From the NCBI RefSeq assembly GCF_000381885.1, contig NZ_KB907221.1, forward strand, positions 121,117-185,116: a stretch of 64,000 nt of DNA. The letters are read 5' to 3'. The stretch is from Actinomadura atramentaria DSM 43919. GTDB taxonomy: Bacteria; Actinomycetota; Actinomycetes; Streptosporangiales; Streptosporangiaceae. Positions 9,401 through 17,007 of the stretch are shown one piece after another. Within the stretch, counting starts at the first letter, position 1. The number at the start of each line of letters is the position of its first letter. Both the position numbers and the translations under genes were made by a program. The notes beneath the pieces were generated by a model that saw only the letters and a list, made by a program, of their open reading frames with translations, was not told the origin of the DNA and did not search any database.

Positions 9401-9679
9401 GTTCGCGGCGGTCGCGACGCGGATCTGGTAGGCGGTCTGCGTCGCGCCGCGCGGCCCGGCGGCGTAGCGCCAGCTCAGCGTGGGCGTCGCGGCGTCGATG
9501 CCGAGCGGGGACGGCAGGTGCGCGGTCTCCAGGCCGGTCGGGCGGAGCGGCGCGGTCGGCGAGGCGGCGGCCGGGGCGGTGAACGCGCCGCCCGCGGTCA
9601 CCGCCGCGGCGGCGAGGCCGCCCGCCTGGACGAAGCCGCGCCGGGAGAGGTTTCGGGGGGTCGGGGGGAGGATGGACAT
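6479..9679 (-). CDS. Tat-exported GH78 alpha-L-rhamnosidase (second paralogue)
   Basis: A 1066-residue secreted glycoside hydrolase of family 78. The Tat signal reads NLSRRGFVQAGG followed by an Ala-rich segment. A carbohydrate-binding-like domain (about residues 190-330, with GQWEPKAVTDGSL and RIDLGEERRFDRVLLYPR resembling discoidin-type modules) is inserted before the catalytic part. The acid/base region is DCPHREKLGWLEQ starting at Asp665, and the second catalytic glutamate is probably in TENWDGPTSGNSQNHFM. The motif differs from that of the next gene, so the pair probably splits substrates. The ribosome site is GAGAGGA; the gene is 104 bp beyond the isomerase gene, after a strong hairpin. 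Confidence 0.9.
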   Translation of the reverse strand: MSILPPTPRNLSRRGFVQAGGLAAAAVTAGGAFTAPAAASPTAPLRPTGLETAHLPSPLGIDAATPTLSWRYAAGPRGATQTAYQIRVATAANRLSRPDLWDSGKVAGDAVAVAYAGRALRSRERAAWQVRVWDGRGRASAWSAPASFETGLLAAADWTAHWIGNRAWSDPVPAPVTVEFAPRTARYVRLDVTRLGLPIKEGWPYLVSRLQLAEVEVRDGASGTNAALRAAVTASESYTVAGQWEPKAVTDGSLTSDAAPFGYTSMERRNQDLDAPIRLRIDLGEERRFDRVLLYPRTDAMTADGRTPNFPEDFTVRTSSDGTDFDTAATVEGQQPPPPLHAQPEALPVFEKEFAVGKRVRSARLYATALGVLDLALNGRPVTDAVLEPPYSNFKKRIVYSTYDVTGLLRRGANTLRAEVGNGMANVPSTPGRYQKLTRSDGRPAFLGQLEITYTDGSRAVVATDESWRTALGATTFSSWYGGEDHDARRAPADWAPAVRRDPPTAALTARMAPPIRPVDTLRAVKISEPRKGVYVVDLGVNFAGWARLRVRGEAGTTVTLRPGELLNADGTVSQGTTGSPIWDSYTLAGRGTETWHPRFCYHGFRYVQVEGLPAAPGRDTVTGIVLRADNAEAGSFTNSNKLLNDIHRIIDRAVQSNMYSVLTDCPHREKLGWLEQANLVFPAVARNYDVTAYYGEIVRDIAEAQLDNGLVPDIAPEFTVFSGGFRDDPNWGNVIVFAPWQMYRAYGDTATLRTYYPNMVRYVDYLSGKADGHLLDYGLGDWITFDDSTPKGVTATFGYHRAVTALASIAKVLGKDGDAATYAALAEDIGDAFNAKYATGDTYGSGSQACDVLALDMGIVPEGKRDAVLAHLVGSIAAKGYHLTVGEIALPSVFRVLSAAGRDDVIHAVATQTGNPSYGYQVEHGATSLTENWDGPTSGNSQNHFMLGAIDEWFHAGLAGLGQTDDSIGYRTLLVRPAVVGDVTGASADYATPRGRAAVSWRRDRERLRVAVTVPPTATARVEVPLLGGRARPAAPRDARWLGVADGRGVFEIGSGDWTFEAVTG

Positions 9680-9745
9680 GGACGTCCTCTCGACGTGCGC
9701 CAGTGGGTGGGGGGTGGGGTGGCGTCGTCCGGATGAGGCTGCTTC

Positions 9746-9781
9746 GTCCCGGGCCGCACGGTTTTCCACGCGGCCCGGGAC
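9746..9781 (-). terminator. Strong hairpin after the isomerase gene
   Basis: GTCCCGGGCCGC (9746-9757) and its exact complement GCGGCCCGGGAC (9770-9781) form a 12-bp stem with a 12-base loop. The leftward strand has no T-run after it. It begins three bases past the isomerase stop and precedes the rhamnosidase genes, so it is either a partial terminator or an mRNA-stabilising element that lowers rhamnosidase expression relative to the upstream genes. Confidence 0.6.
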
Positions 9782-9783
9782 GG

Positions 9784-11199
9784 TCACGGCCGCACTTCGA
9801 CCAGTTCGATCTCCAGGAGTTCGGCGACCGCGCGCAGATCGGCGGTCAGGTGGCCGGTGGCGAGCGCCCAGTGGTGGGAGATGCCGGTGGCGCTCCACGC
9901 GTCGACCCACTCGCCGGGGTCGCAGCCGAAGTCGACGCGGGACGTGGTGTTGCCGATCTTCAGCAGCGGCCCGTCCACGGTCTCGCCCTCGGCGGCGACG
10001 AACGCGAACCGGCCGTCGCGGCGCTGGATGATCCCGAACGCGGTGACGGGGCCGTGCCGGACGTCGAACTCGACGGACACGCCGTGCCCGCGCTTGCCGT
10101 GGTAGACGCCGAGGCCGCGCAGCAGCGGGCGGCGGGCGCTGATCGCCAGGTGCGCGGGCCCGTCGTGGCCCATCTCGACGTGGCCGCGCCGGAAGTCCAG
10201 CGCCTGCAGCTCGGTGAACGAGCCGCCCGCGCCGAGCCGGTCGGCGACGAGCATCGCCAGCGACGTGCGCAGCTCGTACTCGCCCGCCGCCGGAATCCCG
10301 CGCGCGGTGAGCAGCGAGGCGCCGAGGATCATCCCGGCGCCCAGCCGCTCGTGGACCTCCCCGTCGAGCCCGCGGTGGTAGTAGGCGAGGCTGTCGAGGG
10401 AGAAGTCGGCGGCGAGCCGGTCGAGGCCCGCCGCGACCCGGGCGGCCCAGCGCAGGTCGTCGGCCTGCACGGAGCCGTCCAGCTCGAAGGTGTCGCGGGC
10501 CGCCTCCTCCACGGCGGCGGCCTCGGCGTCGGTGACCTGCTCGACGCGGACGCGCAGGTCGTCGAACTCCAGCACCTCGACGTGGCCGCCGAAGTTCGCG
10601 GAGACCAGCGTGAGGTCGGTGGAGACGTCGAGCATCCCCGGGTAGAGGTGGCCCATCAGGCCGTGGCGGCCGTGCCGGAGCGCGCGGCGGACGCCCGCCG
10701 CGCGCACCCAGCGGCCGATCTTCGCCCAGGCCCGCTCGTCCTCCAAGTACCCCGACACCGAACGGAACGGGATGCCGCAGCGCGCGAACGCGTTGGCCAT
10801 CTCGGGCAGCGGGCACGCGCCGCAGTAGGCGAGCCACTGACCGGTGTCGAAGGTCTCGTGGTCCATCGACTCGGTCGGCTGGAGGTTGATCAGCAGGACG
10901 GGCGCGTCGGCCCGCTGCGCGATCGGGACCAGCATCGTCGCGGTCATGTACGTCGTGAGGAACCCGACGATGATGTCGCAGCCCGCCGCGCGCAGCTTCT
11001 CGGCGGCGACGGCCCCCTCCTCGGCGTCGGAGACGAACCCGGCGTCGACCACCTCCGCGCCGAGCCCCCGCATCCGCTCCGCCACGCGTTCGGCGGAGCG
11101 CTGGAGCTGCGGCAGCAGCCCGGGGAACTGCGGCCAGTACGTGCCGAGCCCGCCGGCCACGAGGCCGACGCGCACCGGGGACGCGGCGGTGCTGGTCAT
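9784..11199 (-). CDS. L-fucose/L-arabinose isomerase-fold sugar isomerase
   Basis: A 471-residue protein of the L-arabinose/L-fucose isomerase superfamily: an N-terminal Rossmann-like domain (VGLVAGGLGTYWPQF, then CDIIVGFLTTYMTATMLVPI and PVLLINLQP) and a C-terminal substrate and metal domain (GHDGPAHLAISARRP, TSRVDFGCDPGEWVDAW, GISHHWALATGHL). These enzymes interconvert aldoses and ketoses. It sits 13 bp after the aldolase gene with GGGAGG before its ATG, so it belongs to the rhamnose operon, although a dedicated rhamnose isomerase (13314-14480) is already present. It may process a second sugar released with rhamnose, such as L-arabinose or L-fucose; this is inference. Confidence 0.8.
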   Translation of the reverse strand: MTSTAASPVRVGLVAGGLGTYWPQFPGLLPQLQRSAERVAERMRGLGAEVVDAGFVSDAEEGAVAAEKLRAAGCDIIVGFLTTYMTATMLVPIAQRADAPVLLINLQPTESMDHETFDTGQWLAYCGACPLPEMANAFARCGIPFRSVSGYLEDERAWAKIGRWVRAAGVRRALRHGRHGLMGHLYPGMLDVSTDLTLVSANFGGHVEVLEFDDLRVRVEQVTDAEAAAVEEAARDTFELDGSVQADDLRWAARVAAGLDRLAADFSLDSLAYYHRGLDGEVHERLGAGMILGASLLTARGIPAAGEYELRTSLAMLVADRLGAGGSFTELQALDFRRGHVEMGHDGPAHLAISARRPLLRGLGVYHGKRGHGVSVEFDVRHGPVTAFGIIQRRDGRFAFVAAEGETVDGPLLKIGNTTSRVDFGCDPGEWVDAWSATGISHHWALATGHLTADLRAVAELLEIELVEVRP

Positions 11200-11212
11200 G
11201 GTCGCCTCCCTC

Positions 11213-13264
11213 TCACCGCAGGAACGCGGCGGCGACGCCGGCGTCCACGGGGATGTGCAGTCCTGTCGTGTGGGTCAGGTCCCCGCCGGTGAGGGCGAAG
11301 ACGGCGGCGGCGACGTGCTCGGGCAGCACCTCGCGCTTGAGCAGCGTCCGCTGGGCGTAGAACTCGCCGAGCTTCTCCTCCTCGACGCCGTAGACGGCGG
11401 CGCGCTGCGCGCCCCAGCCGCCCGCGAAGATGCCCGAGCCGCGCACGACCCCGTCCGGGTTGACGCCGTTGACGCGGATGCCGTGCGCGCCCAGCTCGGC
11501 GGCCAGCAGCCGGACCTGGTGCGCCTGGTCGGCCTTCGTCGCGCCGTAGGCGACGTTGTTCGGCCCGGCGAACACCGCGTTCTTGGACGAGATGTAGACG
11601 ATGTCGCCGCCCATCACCTGCTCGACCATGACGCGCGCGGTCTCCCGCGACACCAGGAACGACCCGCGCGCCATGACGTCGTGCTGGAGGTCCCAGTCGG
11701 CGGCGGTGGTCTCCAGCAGCGGCCTGGAGATCGACAGCCCGGCGTTGTTGACGACGAGGTCGACCCCGCCGAACGCCAGGACGGCCGCGCGGACGGCGGC
11801 GGCGATCTCGTCCTCCGAGGTCACGTCGGCGGCGACGGCGACGGCCGCGTCCGCCGACCGCAGCGCGCCCGCGCCGATCCCGGCGGCGACCTTCTCCGCC
11901 GCCCCGAGGTCGCGGTCCGCGACGACGACGCACGCGCCCTCGGCCGCGAGCCGCCGCGCGGTCGCCGCGCCGATGCCCGACCCGCCGCCGGTGACCAGCG
12001 CGACCCGCGCCGCGAGCGGCTTGGGCGCGGGCATCCGCCGCAGCTTGGCCTCTTCCAGCTCCCAGTACTCGATGCGGAACTTCTCCGTCTCGGGGATCGG
12101 GGCATAGGTCGACAGGGCCTCCGCGCCGCGCATCACGTTGATCGCGTTGAGGTAGAACTCGCCCGCGACGCGCGCGGTCTGCTTGTTCGCGCCGAAGCTG
12201 AACATGCCGACGCCGGGGACCAGCACGATCGCGGGGTCCGCGCCGCGCATCGCCGGGGAGTCGGGCGTGGCGTTGCGGGTGTAGTAGGCGGCGTAGTCCG
12301 CGCGGTACGCGGCGTGGAGTTCCTTGAGCCGCGCGCGGACGTCGTCGAGCGGCGCGTCCGGCGGCAGGTCCAGGACCATCGGCGCGACCTTGGTGCGCAG
12401 GAAGTGGTCCGGGCAGGACGTGCCGAGCGCGGCGAGCCGGGGGTGCTCGGCGCGGGACACGAAGTCCAGGACGGCCGGGTCGTCGGTGTAGTGCCCGACC
12501 TGCGGCCGGTCCGTCGAGGCCAGGCCGCGGATCAGCGGGAACAGCGCCGCCGCGCGGGCGCGCCGCTCGTCCTCGGGCAGCGTCTCGTACACGACCGGGC
12601 CGAACGGGTCGGGGCGGCCGTGCTCGGCGATGTACGCCTCGGCGGTGCGGATGATCTCCAGGGAGCGGGCCTGGCACTCCTCGCTCGTCGCGCCCCAGGC
12701 GGTGATGCCGTGGCCGCCGAGGACGACGCCGATCGCGTCGGGGTCCGCGGCCTTGATCGCGGCGATGTCAAGGCCGAGCTGGAAGCCGGGCCGCCGCCAC
12801 GGCACCCACGCGACGCGGCCGCCGAAGATCCGGCGGGTCAGCTCCTCGCCGTCGGCGGCGGTCGCGAGGGCGATGCCCGAGTCCGGGTGCAGGTGGTCGA
12901 CGTGCGCGGCGTCCACGAGACCGTGCATCGCGGTGTCGATGGACGGGGCCGCGCCGCCCCCGCCGTGCAGGCAGTAGTCGAACGCGGCGACCATCTCGTC
13001 CTCGCGCTCGACGCCCGGGTACACGTCCACGAGCGCGCGCAGCCGGTCGAGGCGCAGCACGGCCAGGCCGCGCTCGGTGAGCGTCCCGAGGTCGCCGCCG
13101 GACCCCTTCACCCACATCAGCTCGACGTCGCGGGCGGTCACGGGGTCGGTGACCGTGCCCTTCGCGGACGCGTTGCCGCCCGCGTAGTTGGTGTTGCGCG
13201 GGTCCGCGCCCAGGGTGTGCGCGCGGTCCAGCAGCCGGTCCACCTCCGGTGGGGTGGCGGTCAT
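11213..13264 (-). CDS. rhaEW: Bifunctional rhamnulose-1-phosphate aldolase / L-lactaldehyde dehydrogenase
   Basis: A 683-residue fusion. Residues 1 to about 415 are a class II aldolase/adducin domain with the zinc histidines in HVDHLHPDSG and a further GGHGITAWG motif. From about 418 it is a short-chain dehydrogenase with TGGGSGIG (425-432), NNAG and the catalytic YGATK (Tyr573, Lys577). The aldolase half splits L-rhamnulose 1-phosphate into DHAP and L-lactaldehyde; the dehydrogenase half oxidises lactaldehyde to L-lactate with NAD. This architecture is known for the RhaEW type of rhamnose pathway. The ATG has GAAGGAGAGGA upstream. LutABC, encoded in the divergent operon, would take the lactate on to pyruvate. 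Confidence 0.93.
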   Translation of the reverse strand: MTATPPEVDRLLDRAHTLGADPRNTNYAGGNASAKGTVTDPVTARDVELMWVKGSGGDLGTLTERGLAVLRLDRLRALVDVYPGVEREDEMVAAFDYCLHGGGGAAPSIDTAMHGLVDAAHVDHLHPDSGIALATAADGEELTRRIFGGRVAWVPWRRPGFQLGLDIAAIKAADPDAIGVVLGGHGITAWGATSEECQARSLEIIRTAEAYIAEHGRPDPFGPVVYETLPEDERRARAAALFPLIRGLASTDRPQVGHYTDDPAVLDFVSRAEHPRLAALGTSCPDHFLRTKVAPMVLDLPPDAPLDDVRARLKELHAAYRADYAAYYTRNATPDSPAMRGADPAIVLVPGVGMFSFGANKQTARVAGEFYLNAINVMRGAEALSTYAPIPETEKFRIEYWELEEAKLRRMPAPKPLAARVALVTGGGSGIGAATARRLAAEGACVVVADRDLGAAEKVAAGIGAGALRSADAAVAVAADVTSEDEIAAAVRAAVLAFGGVDLVVNNAGLSISRPLLETTAADWDLQHDVMARGSFLVSRETARVMVEQVMGGDIVYISSKNAVFAGPNNVAYGATKADQAHQVRLLAAELGAHGIRVNGVNPDGVVRGSGIFAGGWGAQRAAVYGVEEEKLGEFYAQRTLLKREVLPEHVAAAVFALTGGDLTHTTGLHIPVDAGVAAAFLR

Positions 13265-13313
13265 GGGGTCCTCTCCTTCGGGTGCCGTGCTCGTGGGGCT
13301 CATGCGGGGCGGG

Positions 13314-14480
13314 TCACGCGCCCCAGCCGGCGGCCTGCCCGCCCTGCCGCTCGGCGACGACGCGCTCCAGGTAGCCGGACGCGCGGTACGCCGCGATCGG
13401 GTCGGGCGCCAGGCCCATCTCGGCGCGCAGCTCGGCCAGCAGCGGCCGGACGTCGGTGTTGTAGGCGTCCATGAACACCGCGTTCGCGCCGAGCACGTCA
13501 CCGGACCGCTGGGCCGCGCGCAGCGCGTCCGCGTCCACCAGCAGCGCCTTGGCGGTGGCCTCCTGGACGTTCATCACCGAGCGGATCTGCCCCTGGATCT
13601 TCGGCTCGATGTTGTGGCACTGGTCGAGCATGAAAGCGATCCCGGACTCCGGGTCCAGCCCGCCCCCGCGGACGACCTCGTACATGATCCGGAAGAGCTG
13701 GAACGGGTCCGCCGCGCCGACCATCAGGTCGTCGTCGGCGTAGAAGCGGGAGTTGAAGTCGAACGCGCCGAGCTTCCCCTCGCGCAGCAGGAACGCCACG
13801 ATGTACTCGATGTTCGTGCCGGGCGCGTGGTGGCCGGTGTCGACGCAGACCTGCGCCTTCGGGCCGAGCTTGAGGCAGTGCGCGTACGACGCGCCCCAGT
13901 CCGGGATGTCGGTCATGTAGAAGGCGGGTTCGAACAGCTTGTACTCCAGCACCATGCGCTGGTCGTCGCCCAGCCGCTCGTAGACGGCGGCGAGCGCCTC
14001 GGCGAGGCGGTCCTGGCGTTCGCGGACGTCGTCCTGGCCGGGGTAGTTCGTGCCGTCGGAGAACCACAGCTTCAGGTCGCGGGAGCCCGTCGCGTCCATG
14101 ATGTCGACGCAGTCCAGCAGGTGCCGGAGCGCCTTCTCGCGGACGGCCGCGTCGGGGTTGGTGACGCTGCCGAGCATGTAGTCGTCGTCCTGGAACACGT
14201 TGGTGTTGATCGCGCCGACCGCGACGCCGCGCTCCCGGGCGTACCGGGCGAGGGCGGCGTAGTCGTCGACGGCGTCCCACGGGATGTGCAGCGCGACGGT
14301 CGGCGCGACGCCGGTGAACGCGTGGACCTGCGCCGCGTCGTCGATCTTCTCCCGCGGCGTGCGCGGGACGCCCCGCTGGGCGAAGACCTTGAACCGGGTG
14401 CCGGAGTTGCCGTACGCCCAGGACGGGGTCTCGATGTGCTGGCGGCGCAGGATGTCCTTCACCGCGCGGATGTCGGTCAC
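13314..14480 (-). CDS. rhaI: L-rhamnose isomerase, RhaI type
   Basis: A 388-residue TIM-barrel isomerase of the Pseudomonas/Bacillus RhaI type, not the E. coli RhaA type. Metal- and sugar-binding segments visible are MVLEYKLFEPAFYMTDIPDWG, VCVDTGHHAPGTN and AFDFNSRFYADDDLM, carrying the acidic and histidine ligands. It converts L-rhamnose to L-rhamnulose in the cytosol. It starts with GTG behind GGAGAC and lies 15 bp after rhaM and 49 bp before the aldolase gene. Confidence 0.93.
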   Translation of the reverse strand: MTDIRAVKDILRRQHIETPSWAYGNSGTRFKVFAQRGVPRTPREKIDDAAQVHAFTGVAPTVALHIPWDAVDDYAALARYARERGVAVGAINTNVFQDDDYMLGSVTNPDAAVREKALRHLLDCVDIMDATGSRDLKLWFSDGTNYPGQDDVRERQDRLAEALAAVYERLGDDQRMVLEYKLFEPAFYMTDIPDWGASYAHCLKLGPKAQVCVDTGHHAPGTNIEYIVAFLLREGKLGAFDFNSRFYADDDLMVGAADPFQLFRIMYEVVRGGGLDPESGIAFMLDQCHNIEPKIQGQIRSVMNVQEATAKALLVDADALRAAQRSGDVLGANAVFMDAYNTDVRPLLAELRAEMGLAPDPIAAYRASGYLERVVAERQGGQAAGWGA

Positions 14481-14495
14481 GGGGTCTCCGATCCT

Positions 14496-14816
14496 CTAGT
14501 CCAGATGAAAGATCTCGGTGAGCGGGCGCATCCCCTCGTCGGGTCCGCGGCCGTCGAGATCCTCGAAGAACGGCGCCATCTCGGCCTGCCAGCGGGCGTT
14601 GACGCCGGTGCGGGCCATCGCCTCGCGCGCCGCGCCCCAGTCCGGGGTCTCCAGGTAGCCGACGAGCAGGCCGTCGTCCCGCAGGAAGATCGAGTAGTTG
14701 TGCCAGCCCGTGTCGCGGAGGGCGGCGAGCATGTCCGGCCAGACGGCCGCGTGGCGCTCGCGGTACTCCGCCGCGCGGTCCGGGCGCACCTTGAGCAGGA
14801 AACAGACGCGTTGCAT
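14496..14816 (-). CDS. rhaM: L-rhamnose mutarotase
   Basis: A 106-residue protein matching RhaM along its whole length: MQRVCFLLKV, the YRERHAAVWPDM segment with Tyr18 and His22 (catalytic in the family), NYSIFLRDDGLLVGYLE and RPLTEIFHLD. It speeds interconversion of alpha- and beta-L-rhamnopyranose so that imported sugar reaches the isomerase in the right anomer. It lies between the binding-protein gene and rhaI, behind a very strong hairpin. Confidence 0.95.
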   Translation of the reverse strand: MQRVCFLLKVRPDRAAEYRERHAAVWPDMLAALRDTGWHNYSIFLRDDGLLVGYLETPDWGAAREAMARTGVNARWQAEMAPFFEDLDGRGPDEGMRPLTEIFHLD

Positions 14817-14830
14817 GGGAGCCTTCCGGG

Positions 14831-14863
14831 GCGGCCCGGCGCGCGCGGCGCGCGCCGGGCCGC
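14831..14863 (-). terminator. Very strong 15-bp hairpin after the binding-protein gene
   Basis: GCGGCCCGGCGCGCG (14831-14845) is followed after three bases by its exact complement (14849-14863), a pure G/C stem directly behind the rhaS stop codon and ahead of rhaM. There is no T-run. Such a structure in mid-operon probably protects the upstream transport mRNA or causes partial termination, giving more importer than enzyme. Confidence 0.65.
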
Positions 14864-14869
14864 GGGCGG

Positions 14870-15958
14870 TCAGAAGTGGTACTGGTCGATGTTCTCGGCG
14901 TCGAAGACCGTCGGCGGGCCGAGGATGACCTCGCCGTTCTGGCCGATCTCGCGCTCACCGAGCTTCCCGGCGGTGAACTTCTCCCCCGGCGCGCCGGTGA
15001 TCTGGCCGGACGCCAGCGACGCGGCCGCGAACGACGCGAGGTAGCCGAGGTTCTTCGGGTCCCACAGCGCGAAGTTCTTCACGGTGCCGTCCTTGACGAA
15101 CTGGCGCATCTGGTTCGGGGTGCCGAGGCCGGTCAGCGCGACCTTGCCCTTGTACTTGGACCCGGAGATGTACCGGGCGGCGGCCGCGATGCCGACGGTG
15201 GTCGGCGAGATGATGCCCTTGAGGTTCGGGTACGCCTGCAGCAGGCCCTGGGTCTGCTGGAACGACTTCTGGTCGTCGTCGTCGCCGTAGGCGATCTTGA
15301 CGAGCTTCAGGCCGGAGTACTCGGGCTTCTTCAGCTCGTCCTGCATCACCTTGATCCAGGCGTTCTGGTTGGTGGCGTTCGCGGTCGCGGACAGGATCGC
15401 GATGTCGCCCTTGCCGCCGAGCTGGTCGGACAGCAGCTTGACCTGGCTCTTGCCGATCTCCTCGGTGCTGGCCTGGTTGATGAACAGGTCGCGGCAGCCG
15501 GGCGCGGTGTCGGAGTCGTAGGCGACGATCTTGATGCCCTTGCTGCGGGCCTGCTTGAGCGGGCCGCAGACGGCGTTCTCGTCGTTGGCGGCGATGAGGA
15601 TCGCGTCGTGCCGCTGCTGGACGAGCGTGTTGATGTAGGAGACCTGCGAGGACGCGGACGCGTCGGACGGGCCGACCTCCTTGGCCGTCCCGGCGAACTC
15701 CCCGGCCGCCGCGATGCCCGCGTCGTCCACGATCTTCTCGTAGGGGTTGTTCACCTGCTTGGGCAGGAACGCGATCTTCAGCCCCTTCTTCAGCGGGGCG
15801 TTCGGGTTCGCCGACGCGGTGCCGACTGCCTTGCCGCCGTCGTCGGACGCGGAGTCCTTGGTCGTCCCGCCGCACGCGGCGGCGCTGATCAGCAGGGCCC
15901 CGGCGGTCGCGAGGGCGGCCAGCCCGCGTGGCGCGGTCAGGCGCGAGCGAACGGTCAT
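14870..15958 (-). CDS. rhaS: Rhamnose ABC transporter substrate-binding lipoprotein
   Basis: A 362-residue periplasmic-binding-protein-like sugar receptor (type I fold, PBP1/ribose-binding class). It has a lipoprotein signal with lipobox SAAAC and Cys29 as the anchor. Hallmarks are KIAFLPKQVNNPYEKI, ILIAANDENAVCGPLKQA, IVAYDSDTAPGCRDLFINQ and LKGIISPTTVGIAAAARY. It captures L-rhamnose outside the membrane for the RhaPQT importer. It follows rhaQ by 50 bp, with GAAAGG before the ATG. Confidence 0.93.
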   Translation of the reverse strand: MTVRSRLTAPRGLAALATAGALLISAAACGGTTKDSASDDGGKAVGTASANPNAPLKKGLKIAFLPKQVNNPYEKIVDDAGIAAAGEFAGTAKEVGPSDASASSQVSYINTLVQQRHDAILIAANDENAVCGPLKQARSKGIKIVAYDSDTAPGCRDLFINQASTEEIGKSQVKLLSDQLGGKGDIAILSATANATNQNAWIKVMQDELKKPEYSGLKLVKIAYGDDDDQKSFQQTQGLLQAYPNLKGIISPTTVGIAAAARYISGSKYKGKVALTGLGTPNQMRQFVKDGTVKNFALWDPKNLGYLASFAAASLASGQITGAPGEKFTAGKLGEREIGQNGEVILGPPTVFDAENIDQYHF

Positions 15959-16008
15959 CGTGGTTGCCTTTCGGAGGGGTGGGATGGGGGTGGGGAAGAG
16001 CGGGGTTC

Positions 16009-17007
16009 TCACACGGGAGCCGGGCGGCCCCGCCGCCGGTCGCGCGCCGTCCGGGCGACGGCGATGAGCCGGGGCGTCAGCACCGAGACGATCAGCAGGA
16101 CGCCGGTGACGATCGACTGGACCTCGGTGGAGACGTCGTCGAGCATGAGCAGGTTGCGCAGCAGCCCGATGAGCAGGACGGCCGCGACGACGCCGCCGAG
16201 CGTGCCCTTGCCGCCGTCGAAGTCGACGCCGCCGAGCAGCACCGCCGCGATGACCGTCAGCTCCAGGCCGAGCCCGTTGTCGGCGCGGGCGCTGCCGTAG
16301 CGCAGCGTGTAGACGATCCCGGCGAACCCGGCGACGAGCCCCGACACCGCGAACAGCACGAGCTTGATCCGCTTGACGCGGACGCCCGCGAAGTACGCGG
16401 CCTCCTCCTGCGCGCCGATCGCGAACAGGGACCGTCCGACGCCGGTGGCGTGCAGGACGACCGCCGTGACGACGGCCAGCACCGCGAACAGCGCGATCGG
16501 GTACGGGATGAACGTGCCGGGGATCGACGAGGTCGCCAGGTCGGTGTACCGCTCGGGGAACTCCGCGACGGCCTCGGTGCCGAGGACGACGTAGGCGAGC
16601 CCCCGGTACAGCGTCATCGTGCCGATCGTGACGGCCAGCGACGGCAGCCCCAGCTTCGTCACCAGCAGCCCGTTGACCAGGCCGCAGACGAGCCCGACGA
16701 CCAGCACGACCGGGACGATCGACTCGATCGCCCAGCCGTTGTTCCAGAACTCGCCGGTCAGCGCGCTGCACAGGCCGAGGATCGAGGCGACCGACAGGTC
16801 CACCTGCCCGCACACGACCAGCAGCGTCATCGGCAGGGCGATCAGCGCGGTCTCGCTGAGGTCGCCGAGCGCGAACGACAGGTTGCCGCTGTCGGCGAAG
16901 TCGGGCGACAGGCCCGCGCCGCCCGCGAACACGATCACCAGCAGGGCGGTGACGGCGGTCTCCCAGCGGAGCAGCGCACCCGCGCCCCGGATGTCAACGC
17001 GCGCCAT
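16009..17007 (-). CDS. rhaQ: Rhamnose ABC transporter permease
   Basis: A 332-residue integral membrane protein of the ribose/rhamnose-type permease family (BPD_transp_2), with about eight to ten hydrophobic segments and the family signature CGQVDLSVASILGLCSALTG. Downstream motifs GLVNGLLVTKLGLPSLAVT and GVDFDGGKGTLGGVVAAV are also typical. Its ATG lies inside the end of the preceding permease gene (14-bp overlap) behind a strong GGAAAGGAAGGGG site. It forms the membrane channel with RhaP, powered by RhaT. Confidence 0.93.
   Translation of the reverse strand: MARVDIRGAGALLRWETAVTALLVIVFAGGAGLSPDFADSGNLSFALGDLSETALIALPMTLLVVCGQVDLSVASILGLCSALTGEFWNNGWAIESIVPVVLVVGLVCGLVNGLLVTKLGLPSLAVTIGTMTLYRGLAYVVLGTEAVAEFPERYTDLATSSIPGTFIPYPIALFAVLAVVTAVVLHATGVGRSLFAIGAQEEAAYFAGVRVKRIKLVLFAVSGLVAGFAGIVYTLRYGSARADNGLGLELTVIAAVLLGGVDFDGGKGTLGGVVAAVLLIGLLRNLLMLDDVSTEVQSIVTGVLLIVSVLTPRLIAVARTARDRRRGRPAPV

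Noticed and set aside
10844..13474. 876-codon plus-strand frame opposite the isomerase and aldolase genes
   Set aside because: Composition of a shadow frame; both genes on the other strand have catalytic motifs and ribosome sites.
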